Positions 27,636 through 36,222 of a stretch of DNA of 64,000 nt are shown piece by piece. The DNA comes from Chloroflexota bacterium (GTDB lineage: Bacteria; Chloroflexota; Anaerolineae; UBA4142; SHND01). The position numbers and the translations under genes were made by a program. The DNA lies in the NCBI GenBank assembly GCA_004295045.1, contig SHND01000017.1:62001-126000 (forward strand), written 5' to 3'. The notes beneath the pieces are model-generated. The model worked only from the letters and a program-made list of their open reading frames with translations. It was not told where the DNA came from and searched no databases. Position 1 is the first letter of the stretch; each line of letters begins with the position of its first letter.

Positions 27636-29270
27636 TCAGATGCGTCGTAATGTGACGAGGGTGATGTCGTCGCTCTGCGGATACGCGCCCGTGAACGCGC
27701 GCAGGCGTGAATCAATTTGTCGAATGACTTGGCGCGCCGAAGTCGTGCCGGATTCTTTGATTGCGGCGCGCAAGCGCGATTCTTCAAACAGAGCGCTTTG
27801 GGCATTGGTTGCTTCGGTCACGCCGTCGGTGTACATTACCAATAGATCACCGCGCGCAAATTCAATTTCATACGCTTGAAATTCGAGTGGCGCAACAATG
27901 CCGAGCGCGAGATTGCGCCCCGGTAGTTCGTGCAGCGTTTCATTTGCGGTGTGAAAAAGCAAAGGACGATTGTGTCCCGCGTTCACAAACGTAAAACGAT
28001 GCGTGCGCGGCTCGAGAATGCCAAAGAAAAGCGTTACAAACATCGCATTGAACGAATCCGCTTGCAACGCGCGGTTCGCGCGCTCTACAATTTCAGCAGG
28101 ATTTCCACCCGCGCTGGCGCTCGCGCGCAAGATACTGCGCGTGTTTGCCATGAACAGCGCCGCGTTCAAGCCTTTCCCTGCTACGTCGCCAATTACAAAA
28201 CCCCAGCGCCCATCGGGCAGCGCGATGAAATCGTAATAGTCGCCGCTCACTTGCTTTGCCGGGTGCCAAAAACCCGCGACTTGATAATCGCGAATGCGCG
28301 GCGGATGCTCCGGAATTAAACGCTGCTGAACGCCACGCGCGGCGTCCAGCTCTACATCCAACGCGCGCTTGGCGAGATGAGTTTCGTACAAGTCCGCGTT
28401 TTCAATCACGATCGCGGCTTGACTGGCAAAGAGTTCCAACAGTGTCCGATCACGCGCGCTATAGGGCGTTCCGTCATCGGCGCGATAGACGTGCAGCACG
28501 CCCAACACGCGTTCCCCTTCTCTGGGCGCGACAATACGAATTGGCGCCGCAAGCTCGAAATAGGTGCGACCTGACCAGTTAGCAGGTTGTGCCTGTCCTG
28601 TGGCAAAGGCGCGTCCCACGCGCCCTTCGCCCACGCGACGCGGCAAAGTGTTCGGCATTACGCCGTGTGGGACGAGCATTTGAGTATGCGCATCGTACAA
28701 ATAGAGTTCGCCGCCCGCGCTGTTCAATAACTCGACCGCGCGTTCGCAAATGGCATCCAATGCCTTGTCCCGGTCCAAATGCCGCGTAATGTCCAGCGCG
28801 ATCGCGTATAACTTTTCGAGCTGTGCCGCGCGCAGTTCCGCTTCGAGCCGAAAGGCGCGATCACGCTCGCGCAATGTCTTGTGCGTGGCTTCGACGAGAA
28901 GGTGCAGCGCCAGAGGATAGGTTCGCACCAACCAATTAAAATCAGATTTGGAGAGCGTGAGTAATGTGGTATGTGTGACGGCGCGCGCAGAGGCGGAACG
29001 CGGTAAATTATCGAGCAGCGCGAGCTCGCCGAACCATTCATTTTTGTGCAGGGTGTTGAGCGTTGTTTCGCCCTGATCGCTCTGTGTAAAAATTTCGACC
29101 TGCCCCGAAACGATCATGTAAAAATCTTTGCCGCCCGTATCTTCGCGGACAATCAGCGCGCCGGGGCGCAGCACGCGTTGCTTGGCAGCGCGCGCAATGC
29201 GATTGAAATCTTTCGGGGAAAGCGGATCGAAAAAACGAAACCGCCGGAGCAGAGCTTTGGAGACAGACAT
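27636..29270 (-). CDS. CNB-GAF-PP2C (SpoIIE/RsbU-type) serine phosphatase
   Basis: 544 residues in three domains. A cyclic-nucleotide-binding-like domain (about 10-125: FYMIVSGQVEIFTQ, NEWFGELALLDNLPRSASARA) comes first. A GAF domain follows (about 155-305: LYAIALDITRHLDRDKALDAI, LLELFASQAAIVIENADLY). The C-terminal phosphatase of the SpoIIE family (about 315-544) has SGDYYDFIALPDGR, FVIGDVAGKGLNAALFM, LLVMYTDGVTEA, and SDDITLVTLRR. The metal-binding aspartates are in place. It likely dephosphorylates an anti-sigma antagonist in response to a small ligand or redox cue; no partner genes are nearby. It leads the two-gene unit with the BatA-like protein. Confidence 0.93.
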   Translation of the reverse strand: MSVSKALLRRFRFFDPLSPKDFNRIARAAKQRVLRPGALIVREDTGGKDFYMIVSGQVEIFTQSDQGETTLNTLHKNEWFGELALLDNLPRSASARAVTHTTLLTLSKSDFNWLVRTYPLALHLLVEATHKTLRERDRAFRLEAELRAAQLEKLYAIALDITRHLDRDKALDAICERAVELLNSAGGELYLYDAHTQMLVPHGVMPNTLPRRVGEGRVGRAFATGQAQPANWSGRTYFELAAPIRIVAPREGERVLGVLHVYRADDGTPYSARDRTLLELFASQAAIVIENADLYETHLAKRALDVELDAARGVQQRLIPEHPPRIRDYQVAGFWHPAKQVSGDYYDFIALPDGRWGFVIGDVAGKGLNAALFMANTRSILRASASAGGNPAEIVERANRALQADSFNAMFVTLFFGILEPRTHRFTFVNAGHNRPLLFHTANETLHELPGRNLALGIVAPLEFQAYEIEFARGDLLVMYTDGVTEATNAQSALFEESRLRAAIKESGTTSARQVIRQIDSRLRAFTGAYPQSDDITLVTLRRI

Positions 29271-29392
29271 AAAGATACAGAGACGCGCGCGCGTACTATG
29301 CCTTGCTTTCAGGGCATTGTCAAGACGGATTGACGCATGGGGCGCGCGCGGCTAGAATCACCCGCACACAAAAGTATGGGCTGAGGGCAAAA

Positions 29393-30652
29393 ATGCGTAT
29401 TGCAGTCTTTGATGTTACAGAACCGATTGTTCGCCGTCTGACCGCGACCTTGTTCGCAGGGCAGAGTATTGCGTCGCTCGGTATGACAGCCGCAATCACT
29501 GTTGGCTCGATTGCGGCAGCCGAACTGTTTGGCACAACGGCATTGGGTGGTGTGCCGACAACAATGTATGTATTGGGAACAGCGTTGGGCGCGTATCCTG
29601 CGGGACGCTTTATGAATCTGCGTGGGCGCCGCGCCGGCTTGGCGCTCGGTTTTCTCGTCGGTGTCCTGGGCGCGTCCTTTGGCGCTTTTGCACTGATGGG
29701 CTTGATTCCGTTGTTATTGTTTGCCGGACATTTGATCATGGGACTCTCGCGCGGCGCGTTGGATCAAGGGCGCTATGCGGCAGGCGATCTGGTGACGCAG
29801 GAACATCGCGCACGCGCGATCAGTTGGGTTGTGTTGGGCGGTGTCGTTGGCGGAATTGGCGGACCCTTGTTCATTGCGCCCGCCGGTCGGTTTGCCGCGC
29901 AGCTTGGATTGAATCCGTTGGCAGGTCCATATCTCGCCGGCGCGATTTTATTTTTGTTTGGCAGTGCGATGATGTTTGCTTTGTTGCGTCCCGACCCGCG
30001 CGACGTTGCGCGCCAGCTCGCTCGCGTGGATGTGACGCTTCCGGTAGATTCCACCCGTCCGCGAACATTTTGGGAAGCATTCCGTTCGTACAATGTGCAA
30101 ACAGCGGTCGCGGCGATGATGTTGGGGCAAGTTGTGATGACATCGGTGATGGTTATGACACCTCTGCAAATTACAGAGCATCTGCATCACACGCTTGAAG
30201 ATGTATCGCTGGTGATCGCCGCGCACGTGACGGGCATGTACGCGACTTCGCTGATCACAGGTCGCGTTGCAGATCGGGTGGGACATGCGCGCACCATTTT
30301 GATTGGCGCGTTTTTGCTGATTCTCGCCTGTGTGCTTGTGCCGTTTGCGAATGATACTTGGCGGCTCGCAGCGGCGATGTTTGTTCTCGGCGCGGGATGG
30401 AATTTTTGTTTTGTCGCGGGTTCATCGCTGCTCACCGACTCGCTGCGCCCGAACGAACGCGCGCGCATTCAAGGCACGAATGATCTGTTGGTCGGTTTGG
30501 TGGCGGCAGCGGGAAGTTTGATGAGCGGCTTTGTGTTTGCGACGATTGGATACATCGGCATTGCGTTCGCAGGCATCATGCTTGCCGTAAGTTTGTTTGT
30601 TATCACGTTGTGGATCGTACAGCGCGAGAACGCGCTGCCGCGTACCGAATAA
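29393..30652 (+). CDS. MFS transporter
   Basis: 419 residues with twelve hydrophobic segments. Helix pairs surround the loops typical of the major facilitator family: GAYPAGRFMNLRGRRAGLALG between helices 2 and 3, and GRVADRVGHARTILIGA between helices 8 and 9. RARAISWVVLGGVVGGIGG resembles drug or metabolite efflux members. Substrate unknown. The ATG at 29393 starts MRIAVFDVTEPIVRRL; a longer reading from 29303 crosses the intergenic region. Divergent from the phosphatase gene. Confidence 0.85.
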   Translation: MRIAVFDVTEPIVRRLTATLFAGQSIASLGMTAAITVGSIAAAELFGTTALGGVPTTMYVLGTALGAYPAGRFMNLRGRRAGLALGFLVGVLGASFGAFALMGLIPLLLFAGHLIMGLSRGALDQGRYAAGDLVTQEHRARAISWVVLGGVVGGIGGPLFIAPAGRFAAQLGLNPLAGPYLAGAILFLFGSAMMFALLRPDPRDVARQLARVDVTLPVDSTRPRTFWEAFRSYNVQTAVAAMMLGQVVMTSVMVMTPLQITEHLHHTLEDVSLVIAAHVTGMYATSLITGRVADRVGHARTILIGAFLLILACVLVPFANDTWRLAAAMFVLGAGWNFCFVAGSSLLTDSLRPNERARIQGTNDLLVGLVAAAGSLMSGFVFATIGYIGIAFAGIMLAVSLFVITLWIVQRENALPRTE

Positions 30653-30674
30653 ATTTGTGTCGAGGAGCGAAACA

Positions 30675-30986
30675 GTGAAGGCAGATTACAGTCAACTCGC
30701 ATTGCAATTTGGACAATTGATGGGACTGGCGCAAGGCGCGAATTTGAAACTCGCGCATCTGACAAAACAGGGCATCGAGCTGGTCTTTGAAAGCGCGACC
30801 ACGCGAACCGAAGTGCGCGTGATGCCGAAAGTGTACTCGGAAGGCAAAGTGATTGTGGATGCGATCAATGATTTGACGATGCTGGTCCAGGTCAAACAAA
30901 TCGCTTTGAGCAATGCCCGCGAAGTGGGGGGCGGAAGGGTCGAACTGCCGTATTCGACGTGGTTTTTCGAGGGAGATTATTTGTAA
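30675..30986 (+). CDS. 103-residue conserved-looking soluble protein
   Basis: Starts at GTG 30675 after GAGGAG. It has no membrane span; LALQFGQLMGLAQGANLK at the start is helical and the rest (VRVMPKVYSEGKVIVDAI) is mixed. I do not recognise a family. It lies 22 bases after the MFS gene and before a DUF4342 gene on the same strand, so the three may be co-transcribed. Confidence 0.6.
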   Translation: MKADYSQLALQFGQLMGLAQGANLKLAHLTKQGIELVFESATTRTEVRVMPKVYSEGKVIVDAINDLTMLVQVKQIALSNAREVGGGRVELPYSTWFFEGDYL

Positions 30987-31040
30987 ACGTTTTCTTGCGT
31001 TTCACGTATGTACGGGTGAGAAATTTCAAGGAGAACAAAG

Positions 31041-31346
31041 ATGGCAGATAAAACTCGAACCGAAGAGTTTCGCGTGGATGGTGATAAAGTGATTGGCAAA
31101 ATCAAAGAAATCCTCAACGAAGGCAACGTGCGGCGCATTATTCTCAAGAACGATGATGGCAAAACGTTGATCGAAGTGCCGCTGACCGTCGGCGTGGGCA
31201 TCGCGGGCGTCACGGTCATTGTCGCGCCGGTGCTTGCGGCAATTGGCGCGATCGCGGCGTTGGTCGCCAAAGTGAGCATCGTGGTCGAACGCGTGGACCC
31301 CGCCGCACCATCCGCTCCGACAACTACGAGTGATAAAAAAGAATAA
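31041..31346 (+). CDS. DUF4342 small membrane-associated protein
   Basis: 101 residues behind AAGGAGAACAAAG. The N-terminal EEFRVDGDKVIGKIKEILNE and RRIILKNDDGKTLIEVPL are characteristic of DUF4342. A hydrophobic stretch (VGVGIAGVTVIVAPVLAAIGAIAALV) follows, then a short polar tail. The function is not established. A terminator follows directly. Confidence 0.88.
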   Translation: MADKTRTEEFRVDGDKVIGKIKEILNEGNVRRIILKNDDGKTLIEVPLTVGVGIAGVTVIVAPVLAAIGAIAALVAKVSIVVERVDPAAPSAPTTTSDKKE

Positions 31347-31350
31347 ATGA

Positions 31351-31384
31351 AAAAACGGACGGGAATGCCCCGTCCGTTTTTTTT
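31351..31384 (+). terminator. intrinsic terminator after the DUF4342 gene
   Basis: AAAACGGACGGG and CCCGTCCGTTTT form a 12-bp stem, extended by one A-T pair, with a five-base loop. A T run of about eight follows. Confidence 0.93.
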
Positions 31385-31421
31385 AGGTCTCGCTCACAAT
31401 CAGCGCCATCACCATCCCAAA
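31383..31421 (-). pseudogene. tail remnant of a multicopper oxidase gene
   Basis: On the minus strand these bases read FGMVMALIVSET followed by a stop. The intact multicopper oxidase gene at 40501-41556 ends FGMVTALIVNET then a stop. The DNA is also alike base by base over about 39 bases. A stop codon lies directly upstream of the remnant in frame, so only the last twelve codons survive here. It points to a former second copy of the oxidase gene, deleted or displaced, next to the first BASS transporter. Confidence 0.7.
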
Positions 31422-31431
31422 TTATGGGATA

Positions 31432-32343
31432 CTATCCACTACTCCCTGTCCCGGTTGCCGCGGGCTGCGCTGCCGGCGGCTCCACTTGAGACGCTTGCGC
31501 ACGCGCGCCCAAACGCTTTGCCGTTGGCATCAAAATGAGGAGCATCAGAATCGCTGCGACCAGAACAAAGGCGAGCGTGTTCGATCCTGAAAAATTTTGA
31601 GCAGTTACAACAATCGCGGCGGACACATTGCGCTGTGCCGTGCCAAGCCCCGTCACATTGTGAATGCCCGCGTCGCGTCCGCCCAACACCAAGCCAATGA
31701 TGAATGACCCGATGATGAATAACAGCAGCGCGAGAATCCCGCCCGTCCCAATTAGGTCAAGGATGTTCGAGATGTTCAATCCCAATCCGACCACCATCAG
31801 GATCAAGATAAAGAGCGTGGACAACTTGTTCATCACCGGCGCATAGTGGTCTGCTGTGTCTGACGAATGCGACTTGAGCAGCAAGCCGAGCGCCAGCGGC
31901 ACCAACATCATCACGATGAGCGACTTGGCAATGTCCCACGGATTTACCGTAACACCTTGCAAGAGGAAAGGCAGGACGATGGGCATGTAGATGATCGTCA
32001 CGACCATCAGCAGCACCATAAGTCCCACCGCGAACGCGATGTTGCCCTTGGCGGCTTGGACCAATTTAGGCAAGAACGGCGCGCCCGCCGCGGTCGCCAG
32101 CACAATCAATCCGGTCTTGAGCGATTGCTCCAGCGGAATCACAAGCAGGATGACGTACGCGAGCAGCGGGACGAGTACAAAATTCGCCACGAGCGCGAGA
32201 ATCACAAGCCGCACGTTCTTGAGCGGCTGCATAATCATCGGGATTGTCAAGCTCATGCCCATCCCCAACATGCTGGTGACGACAAACAACAAGCCCGACA
32301 ATTTCGCGATGGCATCAAAGAATTGTTCGGCTGTCATGTTCAA
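31432..32343 (-). CDS. BASS-family (bile acid:sodium symporter-like) transporter
   Basis: 303 residues with nine to ten membrane helices. The pattern LGMGMSLTIPMIMQPLKNVR in helix 1-2 and NVTGLGTAQRNVSAAIVVTAQNF near helix 8-9 (the E/Q-x-x-x-N-x-A-type crossover) is typical of the BASS superfamily. The substrate is probably an organic or inorganic anion coupled to sodium. The C-terminus is an Ala/Pro/Gly tail. GGGAGGAG precedes the ATG. A diverged second BASS gene lies at 39445. Confidence 0.82.
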   Translation of the reverse strand: MNMTAEQFFDAIAKLSGLLFVVTSMLGMGMSLTIPMIMQPLKNVRLVILALVANFVLVPLLAYVILLVIPLEQSLKTGLIVLATAAGAPFLPKLVQAAKGNIAFAVGLMVLLMVVTIIYMPIVLPFLLQGVTVNPWDIAKSLIVMMLVPLALGLLLKSHSSDTADHYAPVMNKLSTLFILILMVVGLGLNISNILDLIGTGGILALLLFIIGSFIIGLVLGGRDAGIHNVTGLGTAQRNVSAAIVVTAQNFSGSNTLAFVLVAAILMLLILMPTAKRLGARAQASQVEPPAAQPAATGTGSSG

Positions 32344-32359
32344 TCTCCTCCCGGTTGCA

Positions 32360-32413
32360 TCGAATGGAATTCGTTACGGACAATGCTCTGTGGTAATGTC
32401 GAATTCCATTCGA
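32360..32413. repeat. 14-bp perfect inverted repeat upstream of the BASS gene
   Basis: TCGAATGGAATTCG (32360-32373) and its exact complement (32400-32413) flank 26 bases. It fills the gap between the 99-residue gene and the transporter. There is no T run, so an operator, RNA stem or trace of a small mobile element are all possible. Confidence 0.8.
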
Positions 32414-32422
32414 TTGTCTGGT

Positions 32423-32722
32423 TTAACTTTGGTCGGGATCCGCCGCTTCGGCATTCGCCATCGCTTGCTGATCTTCGGGCGTCGCTTCCTGCGGTTGAAC
32501 GCCCGCTTGTGCTGCCGCCTGCGTCAGTTCATCATGTGACATGTCTTCAGGCGCTTTTCCTGTCGTTTCTTGAATCTTTTGGGCATCCGCCTCTGACATT
32601 TTCATCATCGCTTCGGTGCTGCCGATGACGACCATTCCGCCCACCATCAAGCGGCGACGGCGACGAGGGCGGTGCACCATCATCATCTCTTCTTCATGGC
32701 GACGTTCTTCTCTCCGAAACAT
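32423..32722 (-). CDS. 99-residue Arg/Met-rich small protein
   Basis: I place the start at the ATG at 32722, behind GGGGAGGTTAAA. The longer reading to 32887 runs through a sulfatase remnant. The product has a charged N-terminus (MFRREERRHEEE), a run of arginines, one short hydrophobic stretch (LMVGGMVVIGS), and an acidic Gln/Ala-rich tail (PEDMSHDELTQAAAQAG). No family recognised. It lies between the 57-residue protein and the BASS transporter on the same strand. Confidence 0.6.
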   Translation of the reverse strand: MFRREERRHEEEMMMVHRPRRRRRLMVGGMVVIGSTEAMMKMSEADAQKIQETTGKAPEDMSHDELTQAAAQAGVQPQEATPEDQQAMANAEAADPDQS

Positions 32723-32830
32723 TTTAACCTCCCCGCCGCACCGAGCAGTATGAGACTGCTCATAGACGGCATGAATTAATGAAAAACGCGCAACGCGTTC
32801 TTCGGGTTTTCTAAAGGCGACGCCTGTTCC

Positions 32831-32887
32831 GTTCCACGCGGGAATTTCTTGTGGACGCGGCGTCAAACCACAGTTGTGTAGCATCAC
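32831..32887 (-). pseudogene. scrap of an arylsulfatase gene
   Basis: In the minus frame upstream of the 99-residue gene the sequence reads LTPRPQEIPAWN. The intact sulfatase at 33137 has LTPRPEELPAWD in its middle, a conserved block of arylsulfatases. The neighbouring residues do not continue the alignment convincingly. It looks like a small leftover of another sulfatase gene rather than a working start for the 99-residue protein. Confidence 0.5.
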
Positions 32888-32889
32888 CT

Positions 32890-33063
32890 CTAATTCTTTT
32901 TGCTTTGCAAAGCTGCTTCCGCGCGACGGTTCACCCCGCGCGTACGCGCGCGGGGTGTATCCCTTGGGAGAAAGATACGATGTAACCGTTCGCGGATATA
33001 GACGAGCAGCAGGAATCCAATCGGAACGAGAATGAGATTCACCAGCAGGTCAAGACTGAACAT
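32890..33063 (-). CDS. 57-residue single-span membrane protein
   Basis: Starts at the ATG at 33063 with GTGGAG ten bases upstream. A hydrophobic span (MFSLDLLVNLILVPIGFLLL) is followed by a strongly basic tail (YIRERLHRIF, ARTRGVNRRAEAALQSKKN). The predicted orientation is tail inside. It sits just downstream of the sulfatase gene and of a perfect hairpin. The longer reading to 33771 is the shadow of the sulfatase. Function unknown. Confidence 0.55.
   Translation of the reverse strand: MFSLDLLVNLILVPIGFLLLVYIRERLHRIFLPRDTPRARTRGVNRRAEAALQSKKN
32932..32957. repeat. GC-rich hairpin inside the 57-residue gene
   Basis: CACCCCGCGCG and CGCGCGGGGTG form a perfect 11-bp stem around TACG. It lies in coding sequence for the basic tail. 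No T run follows. Confidence 0.75.
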
Positions 33064-33085
33064 TGTTGAATTTCTCCACTCGTTG

Positions 33086-33116
33086 TTTCCTGCGAAGGCA
33101 TTGCCTTCGCAGGAAA
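33086..33116. repeat. 15-bp perfect palindromic hairpin after the sulfatase gene
   Basis: TTTCCTGCGAAGGCA and its complement are separated by one base. It lies 20 bases past the sulfatase stop and 23 bases before the start of the 57-residue gene. It could stabilise or end the sulfatase transcript, although it lacks a T run on the minus strand. Confidence 0.8.
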
Positions 33117-33136
33117 TCTTGTTCAATATGCCGATT

Positions 33137-36085
33137 CTACGTATCTGCGCTCTTGAGCGATTGAGCTGCCACTTCAGCGTGGTGCGTCTCTTTGAGATCT
33201 TGGGCGGTGCCGGGTGGACGCACGTCGAACACAACTTTATCAATCTTGCCCGTAAAGGCGAACGGCGCTTTGGCTTCGTAACCGCGATCCACCACCTCGC
33301 CGTTGTCGCAACCAATATCCAAGCCGGAATGGGCGGTAAAGACGAGTGGTACCGTGTGTTCCATCTTGCCCTCGCCAACCTCTTTGTCGTTGATGTAGAG
33401 GCGGACAGTGCCGCCGGGCGCCATGACCGGCTTGTCCGCTTCAAAGTCCATCTTGACCTGAACTTTGCCGGTCGGCACATCTTCGGTGGATACTTGTTTG
33501 TAGACCTGCACGCCCATAAAGCTATATGTGTGGCGGAGTTTGCCATCCTGGACGAACAGACTCCAACCACCCAAGGCATCCACGTTTGCCGCGATGACGC
33601 CTTCCGCGCCGCCTGCGGGAACCTCAAGGTCTGCCGTGATAGAGTAGGAGCGGTTCTTGTACTGCGGCGCGGCGCCCTGGTGCAAGTTTTGAACGTCGCT
33701 GCCCCAGAAGGTATAGGTGTGACGCGTGCCCAGGGGCGGTACGACACCAAAGAACGCCGCCATGCCACCAAGCAATGGCAGAACGTTGTACTTGTCCGCC
33801 TCTGCCCACCACAGGTCGTTCAGTTCCTTGACCTTGTCCGGATTCTGGGCTGCGAGATTGTTGGCTTGGGTAAAGTCCTCGTTCAGGTTGTAGAGTTCCC
33901 ATTCCAACGTGTCAGGGTCAAGAACGCCCGGCGCGAACTTTTTCATTGTCGGCGGGGTGGCATCCCACGGAATACGCGGCAGGCGGCTCGCTGCCCACCA
34001 GCCGTCCTTGTACATGGCGCGATTGCCAAAGATTTCAAAGTACTGCTGTGTGTGCTTTTCGGGCGACGTGGCGTCGTTCAGCGATTCCTTGAAACTGACG
34101 CCGTGCATCGGCTCCTGCTGAATCCCGTTGACATGAGTTGGTTGCGGCAGCCCCACAATGTCGAGGATGGTCGGGCCGACGTCAATGACATGGGTGAACT
34201 GGCTGCGCAGTCCGCCGCGTTCCTTGATGCCGTTGGGCCAAGAGACGACCATCGGGTCGCGCGTGCCGCCGAGGTGCGAGGCGATTTGCTTGCCCCATTG
34301 GAACGGACAGTTGCCTGCCCACGCCCACGCTGCCGAATAGTGCGGCGCCAGGGCGGGTCCACCCCACGCTTCCAGACCGCCATACATTTGCAAAAGCCCG
34401 CGCTGCTGTTCGGTCGTCAGCCCAATGCCGTTCTGCATGGTGAATTCGTTGAACGAGCCGGTGATAGTCCCTTCCATGCTCGCGCCGTTATCGCCCCAAA
34501 TCCAAATAATGAGCGTATTGTCGCGGATGCCCATGCGCTCCAACTCGCCAATCACGCGCCCGATATTCCAATCGCAGTTCTCTTGATACCCGGCATACAC
34601 TTCCATCTGGCGCGCATAAAACTTTTTGTCGTCGTCACTCAGCGAGTCCCACGCGGGGAGTTCCTCCGGTCGCGGGGTCAAGACCGCATCCTGGGGCACG
34701 ACGCCCAGTTTTTTTTGCCGCTCGAACGTTTCCTCGCGGTACTTGTCCCAGCCCATGTCGAACTTGCCCTTGTACTTGTCGCTCCACTCGGCGGGCACGT
34801 GGTGCGGCGCGTGGCTGCAGCCGGTGGAATAGTAGATGAACCACGGCTTGTCGGGGTTGTGCGCGTTGACGCCGTGAATCCACTTGATGGCATTGTCCGC
34901 CATCGCATTGGGGAAATAAAACTCACGGTCTTCGGGTCCGCCGTGCGCGCCGAGCGTCAGGTTGTTCGAGTCAATGTTGGTGTCATACTGACCCGCCTCG
35001 CCGCCGACAAAGCCCCAAAAGTATTCAAAGCCCCAGCCGTTGGGCCAGCGCTCAAACGGACCCGCCGGACCCTGAACGTGGTCGGGGGTGATGTGCATCT
35101 TGCCAAAAGCGGCGGTGGAATAGCCGTTCATCTGCAAGACCTGTGGGAACGGCGCGCAGTCCAAAGGACGCACGGCGCTGTAACCCGGATAGGGCCCTGC
35201 CAACTCGCCGATCGAGCCAAAGCCAACCGCGTGATGGTTGCGACTGCTCAGCAGCGCAGCGCGGGTTGGCGAGCACAACGCCACCACATGATGGCGGTTG
35301 TAGCGCAATCCCTCCTCTGCCAGCTTGGTATAGTTCGGCGTATTTACCGGTCCGCCGAACGTGCTTGGGTTGCCAAAGCCGGCGTCGTCAACCAGCACGA
35401 GCAGCACATTGGGTGCGCCTTCGGGCGGCTTGACATCCGAGATGAGTCCCCAATCCGGCTGGCATTTGTCAATCGTCTTGCCAAGTTTGCCTTTGAACAC
35501 CGGGTCGGGAATAGGCAGTTTGGTGCGGTCGAGTCCGGGAGGCGCAGCGGGCGGCGGCGCCGCGCCCGCTTCTGCGAGGGTGGCTGCGACGGCAGTTTTC
35601 TCCGCGCCTTGTTCGGTGACCTCATGCGTCTCGGACTTGCCGCCGAGTTCCTGCAATTTCGCGGTGAACGCTGCGGCTTCATTGTCCTCCACGAGCACGC
35701 CGACTGCCGCCTTGCCGCCATCAATTTCCTTGCCGATGCGGTCAAGGTCATCTTTCGACATGCCGAGGTGTTTGTGGAAAAATCCGCCAACGATCCCGCC
35801 GCCGACCGCGCCGCCAAGCACCCCGGGCAACAGACTCAAGCCGCCGGTCGGGATTGCGGCGACGATGCCAAGAATCGCGCCGATGCCCGCGCCTTTGCCC
35901 CAAGCGCGTGGACCGAGCAGTTCCTGTTTGACCTTGCCTTTGTCGTCTTTGACGAGTACGCCCACCGCACCCGCCTTGACCTCCTTGTTCGCCTTGTCCC
36001 ATTGTTTGAGCGCGTCCGCCGCTTGCTTGGCGGCTTGCTCGTTGTCGAACAAGGCAAGGACTAGCTGTTTGTTCTTTTGTGCCAT
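33137..36085 (-). CDS. DUF1269-arylsulfatase fusion protein
   Basis: 982 residues in one uninterrupted frame, with GGAGGTCAAGT before the ATG. Residues 1-165 are a complete DUF1269 domain: LVLALFDNEQAAKQAADAL, VGVLVKDDKGKVK, a Gly-rich hydrophobic core near 65-105, then VGVLVEDNEAAA. An Ala/Pro linker (AEAGAAPPPAAPPG) leads to a type I sulfatase (about 190-750) with APNVLLVLVDDAGFG for the metal aspartates. ALCSPTRAALLSSRNHH contains the C-x-P-x-R site where Cys (about residue 272) becomes formylglycine. TRPEELPAW-type and GDNGASMEG segments follow, and a beta-rich C-terminal domain ends the protein. There is no Sec signal peptide, so it may be cytoplasmic or held by the DUF1269 hydrophobic core. 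No formylglycine-generating enzyme is in this window. Confidence 0.93.
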   Translation of the reverse strand: MAQKNKQLVLALFDNEQAAKQAADALKQWDKANKEVKAGAVGVLVKDDKGKVKQELLGPRAWGKGAGIGAILGIVAAIPTGGLSLLPGVLGGAVGGGIVGGFFHKHLGMSKDDLDRIGKEIDGGKAAVGVLVEDNEAAAFTAKLQELGGKSETHEVTEQGAEKTAVAATLAEAGAAPPPAAPPGLDRTKLPIPDPVFKGKLGKTIDKCQPDWGLISDVKPPEGAPNVLLVLVDDAGFGNPSTFGGPVNTPNYTKLAEEGLRYNRHHVVALCSPTRAALLSSRNHHAVGFGSIGELAGPYPGYSAVRPLDCAPFPQVLQMNGYSTAAFGKMHITPDHVQGPAGPFERWPNGWGFEYFWGFVGGEAGQYDTNIDSNNLTLGAHGGPEDREFYFPNAMADNAIKWIHGVNAHNPDKPWFIYYSTGCSHAPHHVPAEWSDKYKGKFDMGWDKYREETFERQKKLGVVPQDAVLTPRPEELPAWDSLSDDDKKFYARQMEVYAGYQENCDWNIGRVIGELERMGIRDNTLIIWIWGDNGASMEGTITGSFNEFTMQNGIGLTTEQQRGLLQMYGGLEAWGGPALAPHYSAAWAWAGNCPFQWGKQIASHLGGTRDPMVVSWPNGIKERGGLRSQFTHVIDVGPTILDIVGLPQPTHVNGIQQEPMHGVSFKESLNDATSPEKHTQQYFEIFGNRAMYKDGWWAASRLPRIPWDATPPTMKKFAPGVLDPDTLEWELYNLNEDFTQANNLAAQNPDKVKELNDLWWAEADKYNVLPLLGGMAAFFGVVPPLGTRHTYTFWGSDVQNLHQGAAPQYKNRSYSITADLEVPAGGAEGVIAANVDALGGWSLFVQDGKLRHTYSFMGVQVYKQVSTEDVPTGKVQVKMDFEADKPVMAPGGTVRLYINDKEVGEGKMEHTVPLVFTAHSGLDIGCDNGEVVDRGYEAKAPFAFTGKIDKVVFDVRPPGTAQDLKETHHAEVAAQSLKSADT

Positions 36086-36222
36086 ACTTGACCTCCAAAT
36101 AGAGTAGTGTGCTTTTGTTCAGTAACCGACTGAACTCGTTTTCGCGACGCGCCTTATTTGCCGCCTATCGCGGGGACAGGCTCGATTTGAATTAAACTCG
36201 TTGTCAAGATTCTCCCTTTATC

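Noticed and set aside
33032..36064. A 1010-codon open frame on the plus strand
   Set aside because: It is the antisense shadow of the DUF1269-sulfatase gene; its product has no family features while the minus strand has complete motifs.
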